Shown: positions 1-10,036 of the stretch, piece by piece
Layout of the letters: every line of letters starts with the position of its first letter
Numbering within the stretch: position 1 is the stretch's first letter
Assembly: GCA_947452965.1 (NCBI GenBank)
Contig: CANGEW010000002.1
Location: forward strand, 143,527 to 207,526
DNA length: 64,000 bases
Origin: Chitinophagaceae bacterium
Lineage (GTDB): Bacteria > Bacteroidota > Bacteroidia > Chitinophagales > Chitinophagaceae
Direction: 5' to 3'
Made by a program: the position numbers and the translations under genes
The notes under the pieces: model-generated
The model's database searches: none
What the model saw: only the letters and a program-made list of their open reading frames with translations
What the model was told of the DNA's origin: nothing

Positions 1-2
1 TG

Positions 3-596
3 AGTCATCGATCTGTTCGCGAAGGAGCGGATGAAAATAATGAGAGGCTAGAATTTTTGGGCGATGCAGTATTGAGTTCTGTAATTGCTCATTATTTATT
101 TAGGAAGTACCCATATAAAGGTGAAGGCTTTTTGACAGAGATGAGAAGCAAAATGGTCAATCGCCAAAAGCTAAATGAAATTGCTTTGAAAATGGGTCTG
201 AAAAAAATCACTTTTTACAATAAACTTGATAACGCACTAAAGATTTCACATATTTTTGGTAATACACTGGAAGCATTGATTGGTGCAGTGTATCTCGATA
301 AAGGTTACGCAAAAACTCAATATTGGGTTGAAAAATATATTATCCTTCCTTATTTATTTATGGAGGATTTAGAAACTATAGAAATCAATATTAAAAATAA
401 ATTATACGGCTGGGCTAACAAAAATGGCAAGCTTGTTGATTTTATCACAATGGAAGAAACTGTTGAGTCAGGAAGAAGATTGTTCACCATTGCTGCTACT
501 GTAGATGGAGAGGTGATTGCTCAAGCAAAAGGATTTAATAAAAAGGATGCTGGACATCAGGCTGCAGTATTAGCCATAGAAAAATTATCACTTTAA
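3..596 (+). CDS. rnc: Ribonuclease III, 5'-truncated by window edge
   Basis: This enzyme cleaves double-stranded RNA and processes rRNA precursors in the cytoplasm. The reading frame is open from base 3, so the gene begins before the window and roughly the first 40-50 residues are missing. The RNase III signature NERLEFLGDAVL is read from about bases 39-74, and a second active-site segment, LEALIGAVYLDKG, lies near 265-305. The last ~65 residues form a double-stranded RNA-binding domain with the typical ending GHQAAVLAIEKL. gpsA follows 17 bases downstream on the same strand and may share a transcript. The identification is secure; only the start is unseen. Confidence 0.96.
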   Translation, partial: SHRSVREGADENNERLEFLGDAVLSSVIAHYLFRKYPYKGEGFLTEMRSKMVNRQKLNEIALKMGLKKITFYNKLDNALKISHIFGNTLEALIGAVYLDKGYAKTQYWVEKYIILPYLFMEDLETIEINIKNKLYGWANKNGKLVDFITMEETVESGRRLFTIAATVDGEVIAQAKGFNKKDAGHQAAVLAIEKLSL

Positions 597-613
597 TCAT
601 TTAATAGTGTATT

Positions 614-1654
614 ATGAAATTTGGAATCATTGGCAGTGGAAGTTGGGGGACTGCATTAGCAAAAATTTTGACAGATAATGGAGCGCAAATTTCTTGGTGG
701 ATCAGGACAGAAGAGGCTATTCAACAATTCAAAGCAAGGGGACATAATCCTCATTATTTAAATGCCGCAACATTTGAAATCAAACAAATTTCTTTTTCTA
801 CAGAGGTACAAGATGTTATACACAATTCAGATGTGTTACTGATTGCCGTTCCATCTGCTTATGTATCAGAAGTTTTATTGTCACTACCTAAAAATATTTT
901 ATCAGGCAAAAAAATATTGTCAGCGATTAAAGGAATATTACCACACGAAAATGTTCTATTGAATGATTTTTTATCAACACATTTTGATTTTCAAATACAA
1001 AACTATTTTGCAGTATTAGGTCCTTGTCATGCAGAAGAAGTAGCGGCAGAAAAACTATCTTATCTTACTTTTTCTGGTATAAATGAAACTGACACAAAAG
1101 AAATAGCCACGCATTTCAATACCAATTATATTAAAACAGTAGTAAATAAAGATATTATCGGAGTGCAATATGCTGCCGTTTTAAAAAACATCTATGCATT
1201 AGGAGCTGGCATTGCACATGGATTAGAATATGGCGATAATTTTTTGAGTGTGTTGATTGCCAATAGTGCCGATGAGATGGCTGGGTTTTTAAGAAAAGCA
1301 GGTATCATGAATGCGGAAGTTGGATATATAGACCATGAAAATGAAGTGAGTTCTTCCCATGCACATAATAACTACGCAGCTTCTGTATACCTAGGCGATT
1401 TATTAGTGACTTGCTATTCTTTGTATAGCAGAAACCGAACTTTTGGAAATATGATAGGTAAAGGATATTCAGTAAAGACTGCACAATTAGAAATGAATAT
1501 GGTTGCGGAAGGATATAATGCTTGCAAATGCATGCACTTTATTAATCAACAATACAATGCTTCGATGCCGATTGCGAGTACCATTTATAAAATTTTATGG
1601 GAACAATTACAGCCCAGAAAAGGTTTTGAAAAAATAGAAAAATACTTAGTCTAA
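614..1654 (+). CDS. gpsA: Glycerol-3-phosphate dehydrogenase [NAD(P)+]
   Basis: It reduces dihydroxyacetone phosphate to sn-glycerol-3-phosphate for phospholipid synthesis in the cytoplasm. The 346 residues match the family's usual length. The N-terminus carries the Rossmann dinucleotide motif GSGSWGTALA (residues 7-16). The substrate-side motif GPCHAEEVA is near residue 137, and the catalytic-lysine segment AAVLKNIYALGAG is near residue 188. The ATG start lies 17 bases after rnc. The stop overlaps by 4 bases the end of the convergent hemW gene. Confidence 0.96.
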   Translation: MKFGIIGSGSWGTALAKILTDNGAQISWWIRTEEAIQQFKARGHNPHYLNAATFEIKQISFSTEVQDVIHNSDVLLIAVPSAYVSEVLLSLPKNILSGKKILSAIKGILPHENVLLNDFLSTHFDFQIQNYFAVLGPCHAEEVAAEKLSYLTFSGINETDTKEIATHFNTNYIKTVVNKDIIGVQYAAVLKNIYALGAGIAHGLEYGDNFLSVLIANSADEMAGFLRKAGIMNAEVGYIDHENEVSSSHAHNNYAASVYLGDLLVTCYSLYSRNRTFGNMIGKGYSVKTAQLEMNMVAEGYNACKCMHFINQQYNASMPIASTIYKILWEQLQPRKGFEKIEKYLV

Positions 1655-2781
1655 AAAAATAAATCAGCCGCAATTCCATCTGCAAATAATTTACCCTCTC
1701 TTGTGAGTTGAACTTCTTGATTTGATATTATTATTTTTTCTGTATCAATATATTTCTTCAACTTATGCAATAATTTTTCTTTGATGGTGGCCCCAAATTT
1801 AATCTCCATTACGTTCAGATTAATTCCCTCTTTTTTTCTGAGTCCAATCATAATGTGCTCATTGATTTGAGCTGTTGTTGACAATTCTTCTTCTTCAAAA
1901 ATCTGCGTGTTGTTAATGATATTATTTATATAAAGAGAGTTGTTAGCTATGTTCCATCTTCTTTTATTTTTTCCATCAAAAGAATGGGCAGAAGGACCAA
2001 ATCCATGATAAGCTTTTCCTTCCCAATAACTACTATTATGCTTGCTAGTTTTTCCAGGTTTTGCGTAGTTGCTGATTTCATAATGATCATACCCTGCTTC
2101 GCACAACCAATCAGAAATCAATAAAAACTGAGAAGCTTGTTTTTCTGAATCGATATTGGGTTTTTTTTGAGCGCTAATAGAAGCAGCTAACGCTGTTTTA
2201 GGCTCTACCGTAAGTGCATAACAAGAAATATGAGGGATATCTTGTTCTATGATAAATTTGATATTATTTTTAAGTTGACTGTCTTCTAATAAAGGGCTGC
2301 CAAAAATCAAATCAACTGAATAGTTTTGAATGGCTGATTCTCGAATATCATGAATACATCTGACTGCCTGATTTGCACTATGGGCTCTATTCATCCACCT
2401 CAATTCTTCTTCTTCAAATGATTGAATTCCTACACTCAATCTATTGATTCCATTTGCATGCCAGCTTTGTAAAGTTTTTTTATCAATATTATCCGGGTTT
2501 GCTTCCAATGTAATCTCTGCGTTTGAAGAAATCAACCACTTTTTTTGAATAGCATTAAGAATGGAATCTATTTCGCTGGGTAGTAATAAACTTGGGGTGC
2601 CGCCTCCAAAATAAATGGTATCAATGCATTCTTCTTGGGATATAAAGTCTGAATTCAATGATATTTCCTTTTTTAAAGAGCTTAAAAAGTCATTTTTTTT
2701 AGCCAAACTGGTAGAAAAATGAAAATTACAATAAGTACAGGCTTGCTTACAAAATGGAATATGAATATAAATACCCGCCAA
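1651..2781 (-). CDS. hemW: Radical SAM heme chaperone HemW (coproporphyrinogen oxidase-like)
   Basis: A HemN-like radical SAM protein; this subfamily is thought to deliver heme rather than oxidise coproporphyrinogen. The [4Fe-4S]/SAM motif FCKQACTYC sits right at the N-terminus, followed by the SAM-binding YFGGGTPS and the family's EANPDN and SVGIQSF segments. No ATG precedes the first strand. A TTG at 2781 would give (M)AGIYIHIPFC, typical for the family. A further in-frame TTG at 2817 lies upstream of a perfect -7 promoter element (2796-2803), so I prefer 2781. The gene diverges from the outer-membrane protein gene with only ~24 bases between starts. The product is 376 residues. Confidence 0.93.
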   Translation of the reverse strand: MAGIYIHIPFCKQACTYCNFHFSTSLAKKNDFLSSLKKEISLNSDFISQEECIDTIYFGGGTPSLLLPSEIDSILNAIQKKWLISSNAEITLEANPDNIDKKTLQSWHANGINRLSVGIQSFEEEELRWMNRAHSANQAVRCIHDIRESAIQNYSVDLIFGSPLLEDSQLKNNIKFIIEQDIPHISCYALTVEPKTALAASISAQKKPNIDSEKQASQFLLISDWLCEAGYDHYEISNYAKPGKTSKHNSSYWEGKAYHGFGPSAHSFDGKNKRRWNIANNSLYINNIINNTQIFEEEELSTTAQINEHIMIGLRKKEGINLNVMEIKFGATIKEKLLHKLKKYIDTEKIIISNQEVQLTREGKLFADGIAADLFF

Positions 2782-2795
2782 AGATTGTAGATTTA

Positions 2796-2803
2796 CAAAA
2801 TTA
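2796..2803 (-). promoter_or_regulatory. Bacteroidota -7 promoter element for hemW
   Basis: The minus strand reads TAATTTTG, a perfect match to the Bacteroidota sigma-A -7 consensus TAnnTTTG. It ends 14 bases before the TTG chosen as the hemW start, which would give a very short leader. No clear -33 TTG was found at the usual spacing, so this rests on the -7 box only. Confidence 0.45.
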
Positions 2804-2805
2804 AA

Positions 2806-4632
2806 ATGAACATGCAATTTAGCGTTAAAAAAATCAATTTATCATTCGGTTTTTTATGTCTGTGTTGTCTTCTGTCTTTTTCGGTTAAGGCTCAAGATAA
2901 TCTTGCATCTAAACAGTTTCATTTAAAAATCAGTTATATAGATGAAGAATCAACAATGTCAAATTCTTCTTTAAAAATTATCGATCGTTTTTCATCACAA
3001 AATCAAGCGATAGAATATTTAAAAAGACTGCCTGTTTTATTACATACAAAAGGATATATTGCCGCCTCAGTGGATAGCATCTTAATCAAAGACACTTTAG
3101 TGATATGCAAACTTTATCTTGGAAAAAAATTCATCGTTGATAAAATCGATGTATCTACCATTGATAAATCGGCTTTAAACTCGATTGGCTATAACAACAA
3201 AAAAATAGAACAGCAACCTTTCAATTTAGATTTATTTGAGTCCATAAAAGAAAAATTGCTTCAATACTATGAAAATAATGGTTATCCCTTTGCATCTATT
3301 GCACTAGATAGCTTCGTTTTTTCAAATCATTTTCTCAGTGCAAAGTTACAATTGGACAAAGGTATATTGTATCATTTGGATAGTATTAGGGTTTTTGGAA
3401 CAGCATCTATTAGCCGTTCATTTTTGCAGCAGTATTTAATGTTGCCCAAGAATTCTATCTATCAGAAAAATAAATTAGAAAGTGTTGACCGGCATATCAC
3501 TGAATTACCTTTTATATCTAATATTAAGCCATCAGACATTACCATGTTGGGTACAGGAGCAATCTTGAACTTGTATATACAGCCCAAGAAATGCAGTCAA
3601 TTTAATGTGTTATTGGGTTTGCAGCCCGCTAGCGGACAATCAGATAATTTACAATTGACAGGCAATATTAATTTTGATCTGAAAAATCTATTAGGTACGG
3701 GAGAAAACTTTATTGTAAAGTGGCAGCAGTATCAACCAAAGTCCCCAAGGTTTAATGTTGAGTATCAACAGCCTTTTATTTTTCGTTCTCGTATTGGAAT
3801 TGATTTTCTATTTGATTTATTAAAAAAGGATAGCAGTTTCATTCAAATCAATACAAAACTTGGGATACAGTGTTTATTATCGACATATCAATCTGGCAAT
3901 GCTTTTATTCAAATTCAAAATAACACATTATTATCTGGCACGATTGATACCAATGACATTAAGCATACGAAAGCCTTACCTGCCAATATGGATGCCCATT
4001 CAGTAAATCTTGGTATCTACTATAATTGGAGTAAAACTAATTATAAGTTAAATCCAAGATCAGGAAATGAACTAGTTATTTCAGGTTCTGTAGGTGTCAA
4101 AAACATCAATATAAACAGCGACATCGCTGCAATTCGAGATCCCTCCTTTAATTATTTAACTCTTTACGATTCTATACGATTACATTCCTATCAAATAAGA
4201 ATCAATATATCAGCTAATCAATATTTTCCAATGGGAAAATCAAATACGTTTAAGTTAGGAGTTCAAGCTGGACTATATAATAGCCCAAATGTTTTTAAGA
4301 ATGATTTATTTCAAATAGGAGGGAACAAATTATTAAGAGGATTTGATGAAGAGAGTATTTATGCTACTAACTATGGAGTATTTACGGCTGAGTATAGAAT
4401 CATCAATGCAATGAATAGCTATGTTTCTTTTTTTACTGATTATGGCATAGTAAATAAAAAGTACACCTCTATTAATTTAAATAATACTTTTTTGTCTGCA
4501 GGATTAGGGGTAGTATATGAAACTAAAATTGGAATTTTAAATGTGAGTTACGCCATAGGTAAAAGAAACGACGTTCCCTTTAATTTACGAGAGTCTTCTA
4601 AAATTCATGTTGGCTATATCAATTACTTTTAA
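2806..4632 (+). CDS. BamA/TamA-family outer membrane beta-barrel protein (surface antigen D15)
   Basis: This is an Omp85-superfamily protein, which insert or translocate proteins at the outer membrane. A signal peptide is clear (residues 1-30, ending SVKAQ). Residues ~35-260 look like POTRA-type repeats, for example YYENNGYPFASIALDS, the classic 'Y..nGYpfA.i' pattern. Residues ~265-608 show amphipathic beta-strand alternation, with RGFDEESIYATNYG resembling the conserved RGF motif of the barrel. The protein ends in Phe, as many outer-membrane barrels do. At 608 residues it is shorter than BamA and closer to TamA-like paralogues. The exact role is not determined. Confidence 0.85.
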   Translation: MNMQFSVKKINLSFGFLCLCCLLSFSVKAQDNLASKQFHLKISYIDEESTMSNSSLKIIDRFSSQNQAIEYLKRLPVLLHTKGYIAASVDSILIKDTLVICKLYLGKKFIVDKIDVSTIDKSALNSIGYNNKKIEQQPFNLDLFESIKEKLLQYYENNGYPFASIALDSFVFSNHFLSAKLQLDKGILYHLDSIRVFGTASISRSFLQQYLMLPKNSIYQKNKLESVDRHITELPFISNIKPSDITMLGTGAILNLYIQPKKCSQFNVLLGLQPASGQSDNLQLTGNINFDLKNLLGTGENFIVKWQQYQPKSPRFNVEYQQPFIFRSRIGIDFLFDLLKKDSSFIQINTKLGIQCLLSTYQSGNAFIQIQNNTLLSGTIDTNDIKHTKALPANMDAHSVNLGIYYNWSKTNYKLNPRSGNELVISGSVGVKNININSDIAAIRDPSFNYLTLYDSIRLHSYQIRINISANQYFPMGKSNTFKLGVQAGLYNSPNVFKNDLFQIGGNKLLRGFDEESIYATNYGVFTAEYRIINAMNSYVSFFTDYGIVNKKYTSINLNNTFLSAGLGVVYETKIGILNVSYAIGKRNDVPFNLRESSKIHVGYINYF

Positions 4633-4651
4633 TAATATGCTAAAAGCATAC

Positions 4652-4659
4652 TAATTTTG
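4652..4659 (+). promoter_or_regulatory. -7 promoter element upstream of the DUF4271 gene
   Basis: TAATTTTG is a perfect TAnnTTTG element 19 bases before the TTG start at 4679. A small hairpin (TATGCT/AGCATA at 4636-4650) immediately precedes it and may be a weak terminator for the upstream outer-membrane protein gene. Confidence 0.4.
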
Positions 4660-4678
4660 ATTTTATAATTAGAATGAA

Positions 4679-5548
4679 TTGAAAAATATCCTGCCTTATA
4701 TCTTTTTGTGTTTTTTTTATGTTGAAGCAGTTGCGCAAGACTCCCTTCAAAATATTGTTGGCAAAGATTCAAATCAAATTCATGAAACTTTAATTAAGCA
4801 AACAAAAATCTCCACCTATGAATTGTATCAAGGAAATAAATATCTGCATCTCAAAAAAGATTTAGAAGAATTCCAACAACAAAAAAGGCAGCTGGTAAAT
4901 AAGGATACCTTGTTTTATATCATTGTTTTTCTGTTATTGTTTTTGGTATGTTTTAAGCTGTTGTATGAAAAATATTTCACCAATCTAACTAGAGTATTTT
5001 TTAACACAACCCTTCGACAGAGTCAATTAGTAGATCAGTTACTTCTTGCTAAGCTTCAATCATTACTGTTGAATGTTTTTTTTGTCATTACAGCGGGTCT
5101 TTTTCTTTTTTTATTATTGGTGCACTATGGCAAAACCAACTTGGATCAGTATTATAATTTAAGTATTTGCATCCTTATAGTGACAATAGTATATTTTTTA
5201 AAATATATATCAATCCATTTTTTTGGGTGGCTGCTTGGGTACCATCAGGAAGCCGAAAGTTATCTTTTTGTGGTTTTTTTATTGAATAAAATAATTGGAA
5301 TATTTCTATTGCCAGTAATCATTTGTTTAGGATTTGCCGAGAGAAGTATTACAGATACAGCTTTAACAATAACTTATTTTCTATTAGCTGGAATTTTTGT
5401 GCTGAGGTATTTGAGAACATACGGGCTGTTGCAACATAAATTAAAAATGAGTCGCTTTCATTTTATTTTATATATAACTGGAGTCGAAGTTTTGCCAATT
5501 TTATTGATTTATAAAGAAGCTATGTTTATTCTAAATAAAAGTATGTAA
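4679..5548 (+). CDS. DUF4271 family integral membrane protein
   Basis: This is a Bacteroidota-restricted membrane protein family without an assigned function. A short signal-like N-terminus (ending VEAVAQ) precedes a charged periplasmic-looking stretch (residues ~20-75, rich in Gln/Lys/Glu). About six hydrophobic segments then occupy residues ~80-285. The start is TTG at 4679, because the nearby ATG at 4674 is out of frame. It stands directly before hemD, a neighbourhood I recall as common for this family in Bacteroidota. The family assignment is from the hydrophobic pattern and context, so moderate confidence. Confidence 0.7.
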   Translation: MKNILPYIFLCFFYVEAVAQDSLQNIVGKDSNQIHETLIKQTKISTYELYQGNKYLHLKKDLEEFQQQKRQLVNKDTLFYIIVFLLLFLVCFKLLYEKYFTNLTRVFFNTTLRQSQLVDQLLLAKLQSLLLNVFFVITAGLFLFLLLVHYGKTNLDQYYNLSICILIVTIVYFLKYISIHFFGWLLGYHQEAESYLFVVFLLNKIIGIFLLPVIICLGFAERSITDTALTITYFLLAGIFVLRYLRTYGLLQHKLKMSRFHFILYITGVEVLPILLIYKEAMFILNKSM

Positions 5549-5553
5549 TTTTG
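5546..5553 (+). promoter_or_regulatory. -7 promoter element for hemD
   Basis: TAATTTTG overlaps the TAA stop of the DUF4271 gene and lies 22 bases before the hemD ATG. It is a perfect match to TAnnTTTG, suggesting that hemD has its own promoter even though the genes are 27 bases apart. Confidence 0.4.
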
Positions 5554-5575
5554 CACTCTTATTGTTAGCATAAGT

Positions 5576-6382
5576 ATGGTAAAAAAATCTGTAACAAAAG
5601 TAGTGGCATCAGTGAAAAAGTCTCCGCTAAAAATACTTATAACTCAACCACGACCAGAGGGCGTAAAATCTCCTTACTATGACTTAGCCGTTAAGTTCGG
5701 TCTAACTTTAGACTTTTTCCCTTTCATAAAAATAGAAGGAGTGCCTGCAAAGGAATTCAGGAAACAAAAAATTGATATCTCCAGCTTTTCTGCTGTTATA
5801 TTTACTAGCCGCAATGCAATTGATCATTTTTTTCGTACTTGTGATGAAATGAAAGTGAGTGTTTCACAAAATACAAAGTACTTCTGTATCACTGAGTCAG
5901 TAGCACTTTACTTGCAAAAATTTATTTTGTATAGAAAAAGAAAAGTATTTTATGGAGCGGATGGATCAAATAAAAGTTTGTTTGATGTAATTAACAAACA
6001 TAAGGCAAATGAAAATTTCTTATATCCCTGTTCAGAATCTTTTGATAGCGAAATCACCAATTGGTTAAGGAACAATCAGTGCGAATATGCAACACCAATT
6101 TTATATAAAGTAGCAAGTAACAATATTAAAGAGGTGATGGCAAATAATTATGATATTATTTGTTTATTTACTCCCGGAGCCGTAAAAAGTTTGAAAGAAT
6201 CTTTTCCTAGATACAAACAAAAAGACACTAAAATTGCTGTTTTTGGAGCTAATACATTTAAGGCTGCAGAAGAAGCTGGCTTACAATTGGACATTAAAGC
6301 TCCAATGCCACAAACACCAAGTATGGTAAGTGCACTAGAAAAATTTTTAACCCCAGCACCTAAGAAGAAAGCAAAGGCATAA
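5576..6382 (+). CDS. hemD: Uroporphyrinogen-III synthase
   Basis: It would close and invert ring D of hydroxymethylbilane to give uroporphyrinogen III in heme biosynthesis. Sequence signs are the N-terminal LKILITQPRPEG strand, the FTSRNAIDHFF motif (~residues 76-86), and the C-terminal CLFTPGAVKSL ('F.Sp.av..') and AVFGANTFKAAEEAG motifs of the two-lobed HemD fold. The protein carries a Lys-rich N-terminal extension (~18 residues) and a Lys/Ala tail. HemD sequences are poorly conserved, but the motif order fits. hemW nearby is also a heme-linked gene. Confidence 0.85.
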   Translation: MVKKSVTKVVASVKKSPLKILITQPRPEGVKSPYYDLAVKFGLTLDFFPFIKIEGVPAKEFRKQKIDISSFSAVIFTSRNAIDHFFRTCDEMKVSVSQNTKYFCITESVALYLQKFILYRKRKVFYGADGSNKSLFDVINKHKANENFLYPCSESFDSEITNWLRNNQCEYATPILYKVASNNIKEVMANNYDIICLFTPGAVKSLKESFPRYKQKDTKIAVFGANTFKAAEEAGLQLDIKAPMPQTPSMVSALEKFLTPAPKKKAKA

Positions 6383-6425
6383 TAGACTAGGTTCTTTACT
6401 CAATTAGCATCATTTAAATTTTTCA

Positions 6426-8489
6426 ATGGAGCATAAGGAGAGCAATAATTTGATTTATCAAAATAGTCCTTATTTGCTTCAGCATGCCTACAATCCTGTT
6501 AAGTGGCATGTTTGGGATTTATCAATACTAGAAAAATCAAAAAAATTAAATAAGCCCATATTAGTAAGTATTGGCTATGCAGCATGCCATTGGTGTCATG
6601 TAATGGAAAAAGAAAGTTTTGAAGATGAAGCAACTGCTGCTTTTATGAATGAACACTTCATTAATGTAAAAGTAGATAGGGAAGAACGCCCAGATTTGGA
6701 TCAAATTTATATGGATGCAGTTCAGGTCTTAACGGGTTCTGGTGGTTGGCCATTGCATGTTTTTTTAAATTCAGAGGGAGAGCCATTTTTTGGTGGAACT
6801 TATTTTCCCAAACATCAAATTCATAATCGACCTTCATGGTTTGATGTATTACGCTCAATTGAGCATATCTGGAGGGTTAATAGGAGTTTGATTGATAAAC
6901 AGGCAAATGCAGTTATGCAGCATTTGTCTGGGATGAATGAAAAACTGGTCATTACATCCAAGCTTCACAATTCAAAAGAAAAATTCAGTAAAGAGCTATG
7001 TCAAACTGCTTTTGATCAAATCATAAAACATGCGGATCAAAAGTATGGTGGTTTTGGCCAGGCTCCTAAATTTCCCCAGCTAAGTTCTATTAGATATTTA
7101 TTATTATACAATCATTATACAAAAAACGAATCTGCAAAAGAGCATGCGTTGTTTTCCTTGAAAACAATAATAAAAGGTGGAATTTTTGATCAATTGGGTG
7201 GAGGGATATCTAGATACAGCACTGATGATATTTGGTTAGCTCCTCATTTTGAAAAAATGTTATACGATAACGCATTATTGATTGAAGTGTTATCGGAAGC
7301 CTATCAAATTACACATGATAATTGTTTTGCAGAAGCTATAAGAAAAACTATACAATTTTGCGTGAGAGAATTAAAGTCGTCAACAGGTTGCTTTTATTCG
7401 TCATTAGATGCGGATAGTGAAGGAAAAGAGGGAAAATATTATGTGTGGGAAAAAACAGAAATCGATAGCGTTCTCGGAAGCACTTCAGCCATATTCTGCG
7501 ATAGGTATGGAATCACTTCAAAAGGGAATTGGGAAGAATCCAATATTTTACATCAAAAAACCTCAATAGAAGAGTTGTGCATAAAATTTGAATTGTCAAT
7601 TGAATCAATAGAAGAAATCTTACAAGAGTCAGAAGCTTTGTTATTAATTGAAAGAAACAAGAGATTTAAGCCGGCAATTGATAACAAGCTTTTATTATCT
7701 TGGAATGCTCAATTAATTACTGCATTCTGTAGAGCCTATGCTGCTTTGGGAGATGAAAGCTATCAATCACTAGCAATTGAGTTGTTTTCGGATATTAAGC
7801 GATTTTTTTTAAAAGACAAACAGGTGTATTATCATTCTGTAACGAATGGAATTCCAAATCATCAGGCATATTTAGATGATTATGCTTATTGGATTAGAGC
7901 CTGTATCCATCTACAAGAAATTACATCGAATCAGAGCTATTTATTAGAAGCAAAGGAAACGGTTGAAGTTGTTAGAATTAATTTTGAAGATCCAGTATCA
8001 AGTTATTTTTATTACACTTCAAAATCTCAAAAAGATGTATTGATTCGAAAGATTGATTTATATGATAACCCTTATCCATGTGGCAATAGCATTATGTGTG
8101 AAAATTTACATTATTTAGGTTTGGTTTTTTCAAATGATCAATGGGTAGCAAACTCAAGAAGAATGGCATTAGGTATTTCAGAATCCCTCTCAGCTTTCCC
8201 ACTTTCATTTTCAAATTGGGGGATTGTCTATTTATTTCATGTAATGGGGAGGTTAGAAATAGTTATAACGGGTAGTGAAATAGACCCAGTAGTAAAAGAA
8301 GCCTGTTCCAAATTTATTCCCAATAAAATTATGCAGAGTTCTACTGAGGATGGGCGTTTTCCTTTACTAATTGGCAAAAACTTTCAACATTCATCATTGA
8401 TTTACGTATGTTTCGACAATACATGTTTTGAGCCTTTTCAAAAATTAATTGATTTTGAAGGGATTATTTCGAAAAAAATTAACAATTAA
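6426..8489 (+). CDS. DUF255 / YyaL-like thioredoxin-fold protein
   Basis: This is a homologue of the YyaL/SSP411 (spermatogenesis-associated protein 20) family, with an N-terminal thioredoxin-like domain followed by an (alpha/alpha)6-barrel resembling N-acylglucosamine 2-epimerases. Seen directly: the family opening [15 protein letters not shown] (~residues 13-27), the redox pair C54-H-W-C57, the segment [16 protein letters not shown], and [12 protein letters not shown]. The all-helical domain follows from ~residue 190, with APKFPQ and [13 protein letters not shown] motifs. The length of 687 residues is normal. The biochemical function of the family is not established. It has no signal peptide, so it is probably cytoplasmic. 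Confidence 0.92.
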   Translation: MEHKESNNLIYQNSPYLLQHAYNPVKWHVWDLSILEKSKKLNKPILVSIGYAACHWCHVMEKESFEDEATAAFMNEHFINVKVDREERPDLDQIYMDAVQVLTGSGGWPLHVFLNSEGEPFFGGTYFPKHQIHNRPSWFDVLRSIEHIWRVNRSLIDKQANAVMQHLSGMNEKLVITSKLHNSKEKFSKELCQTAFDQIIKHADQKYGGFGQAPKFPQLSSIRYLLLYNHYTKNESAKEHALFSLKTIIKGGIFDQLGGGISRYSTDDIWLAPHFEKMLYDNALLIEVLSEAYQITHDNCFAEAIRKTIQFCVRELKSSTGCFYSSLDADSEGKEGKYYVWEKTEIDSVLGSTSAIFCDRYGITSKGNWEESNILHQKTSIEELCIKFELSIESIEEILQESEALLLIERNKRFKPAIDNKLLLSWNAQLITAFCRAYAALGDESYQSLAIELFSDIKRFFLKDKQVYYHSVTNGIPNHQAYLDDYAYWIRACIHLQEITSNQSYLLEAKETVEVVRINFEDPVSSYFYYTSKSQKDVLIRKIDLYDNPYPCGNSIMCENLHYLGLVFSNDQWVANSRRMALGISESLSAFPLSFSNWGIVYLFHVMGRLEIVITGSEIDPVVKEACSKFIPNKIMQSSTEDGRFPLLIGKNFQHSSLIYVCFDNTCFEPFQKLIDFEGIISKKINN

Positions 8490-8584
8490 GTTAACAATAT
8501 TTCCTTAATTTGCACGTTTGTGTACATTGCGTATTTTTTTCGTAAAAAATACAGTAAATGCCAAATATTTCATAATATGATTAC

Positions 8585-8592
8585 TATATTTG
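8585..8592 (+). promoter_or_regulatory. -7 promoter element of the gldKLMN operon
   Basis: TATATTTG matches TAnnTTTG perfectly, 23 bases before the ATG at 8616. It lies downstream of the earliest possible in-frame start (8520), which supports the shorter, lipoprotein-type start for GldK. Confidence 0.5.
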
Positions 8593-8615
8593 CCCATAAT
8601 ATTAAAAAAGAAATA

Positions 8616-9905
8616 ATGAACAAATTAATTTTCAGTTCCGTACTTACGTTGAGTTTCATTGTTGCCCTCACAAGTTGTAATTTAATTGGGGGAAAGTCTG
8701 GTGGTGCATTACCCAATGACGGTCAGTTACATGGCTTATCACCTGCAAAAACGTGGACGCCATCAAGGCCTATAGGAATGGTTTATATTCCAGCAGGTAC
8801 CTTTCACATGGGGCCAAGCGATGAAGATATCAGCTATGCGTTTACTGCAAGAAATAGAAGTGTTTCGATAAGTGGATTTTGGATGGATGCCACAGAGATT
8901 ACCAATAACGAGTACAGACAATTTACAAAATGGGTAACAGATTCGATTGCTGCTAAACTAATGGGGTATGTTAAACAAGGTCAAGATGGCAATGAATATG
9001 TAGATTGGGCTAAAGTAAAAACCATAAAATGGAATGATAAAGCAACTACAGAAAAAATTGATGCAATCATCTTAACTCCTGATAACAGAATCTTTGGTAA
9101 AAAAGAGTTGGATCCTAATAAGATTATTTACCAGTCTGAAGTTTTTGATTATAAATCTGCTGCACAAAATAGAGATGCTACCGTTCCTCGTTCTGCATTT
9201 ATTGTAAAAACGAAAATTCCGGTATATCCTGATTCTTTATGTTGGATTAGAGATTACGCGTATGCATATAATGAGCCAATGGCTAAGAGTTATTTCGCTC
9301 ATCCTGCATTTGGAAATTACCCAGTTGTTGGTGTATCCTGGAAGCAAGCCAATGCTTTTTGCGAATGGAGAACGCATTACTTAAATGCATACTTGGAATC
9401 AAAGAAAAGACCAGCAGATCCTGAGTTCAGATTGCCATCTGAAGCACAATGGGAATATGCTGCAAGAGGAGGCCATTCACAAGTACAATATCCATGGGGT
9501 GGACCATATTTAAGAAATAAAAAGGGTTGTTTGCTAGCAAATTTTAAACCAGGTCGTGGAAACTATGCTGAAGATGGCGGTTTATATACTGTTAGGGCTG
9601 ATGCCTATTGGCCAAATGATTTTGGTTTGTACAATATGGCAGGTAATGTTGCAGAATGGACAAGCTCATTATATTATGAAGGATCATACAACTTTCAACA
9701 TGACTTAAATCCAGATGTACGTTGGAATGCTAAAGATTCAGATCCTCCTAGAATGAAGAGAAAGGTTGTTCGTGGTGGAAGTTGGAAGGATGTAGCCTAC
9801 TTCTTACAAACAAGTACGCGTACATATGAGTATCAAGATACTTCTAAATCATACATAGGATTTCGTTGTGTTCAGGACTTGCCTCCATCTGGAAGACGTA
9901 GATAA
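8616..9905 (+). CDS. gldK: Gliding motility / T9SS lipoprotein GldK (PorK-like)
   Basis: This is an outer-membrane-anchored lipoprotein that forms the periplasmic ring of the type IX secretion system with GldN. Starting at 8616 gives a lipoprotein signal peptide with the lipobox LTSC (Cys21). Translating from the open frame upstream (8520) would bury that signal. The rest is a formylglycine-generating-enzyme-like (sulfatase-modifying factor) fold: MVYIPAGTFHMG, ATEITNNEYRQF, PVVGVSWKQANAFCEWR, LPSEAQWEYAARGG, NMAGNVAEWT and VVRGGSWKD appear in order. In this family the fold is structural, not catalytic. It is first gene of gldKLMN. GldJ is a close relative, but the operon order favours GldK. 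Confidence 0.94.
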   Translation: MNKLIFSSVLTLSFIVALTSCNLIGGKSGGALPNDGQLHGLSPAKTWTPSRPIGMVYIPAGTFHMGPSDEDISYAFTARNRSVSISGFWMDATEITNNEYRQFTKWVTDSIAAKLMGYVKQGQDGNEYVDWAKVKTIKWNDKATTEKIDAIILTPDNRIFGKKELDPNKIIYQSEVFDYKSAAQNRDATVPRSAFIVKTKIPVYPDSLCWIRDYAYAYNEPMAKSYFAHPAFGNYPVVGVSWKQANAFCEWRTHYLNAYLESKKRPADPEFRLPSEAQWEYAARGGHSQVQYPWGGPYLRNKKGCLLANFKPGRGNYAEDGGLYTVRADAYWPNDFGLYNMAGNVAEWTSSLYYEGSYNFQHDLNPDVRWNAKDSDPPRMKRKVVRGGSWKDVAYFLQTSTRTYEYQDTSKSYIGFRCVQDLPPSGRRR

Positions 9906-10036
9906 TATTACTTTTGACTAAATGATAATTTTAGTTAATTAACATGATTTTCTCATTCCTATATTGAGAAACTTCACATTTTTTGCAAACTTTATAACCA
10001 AATAACAAATAAAAAAAACCTAAAAAACGAAAAAAC

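Noticed and set aside
8520..8615. N-terminal extension of GldK starting at 8520
   Set aside because: A perfect -7 promoter box (8585-8592) lies inside it, and the ATG at 8616 begins a proper lipoprotein signal peptide.
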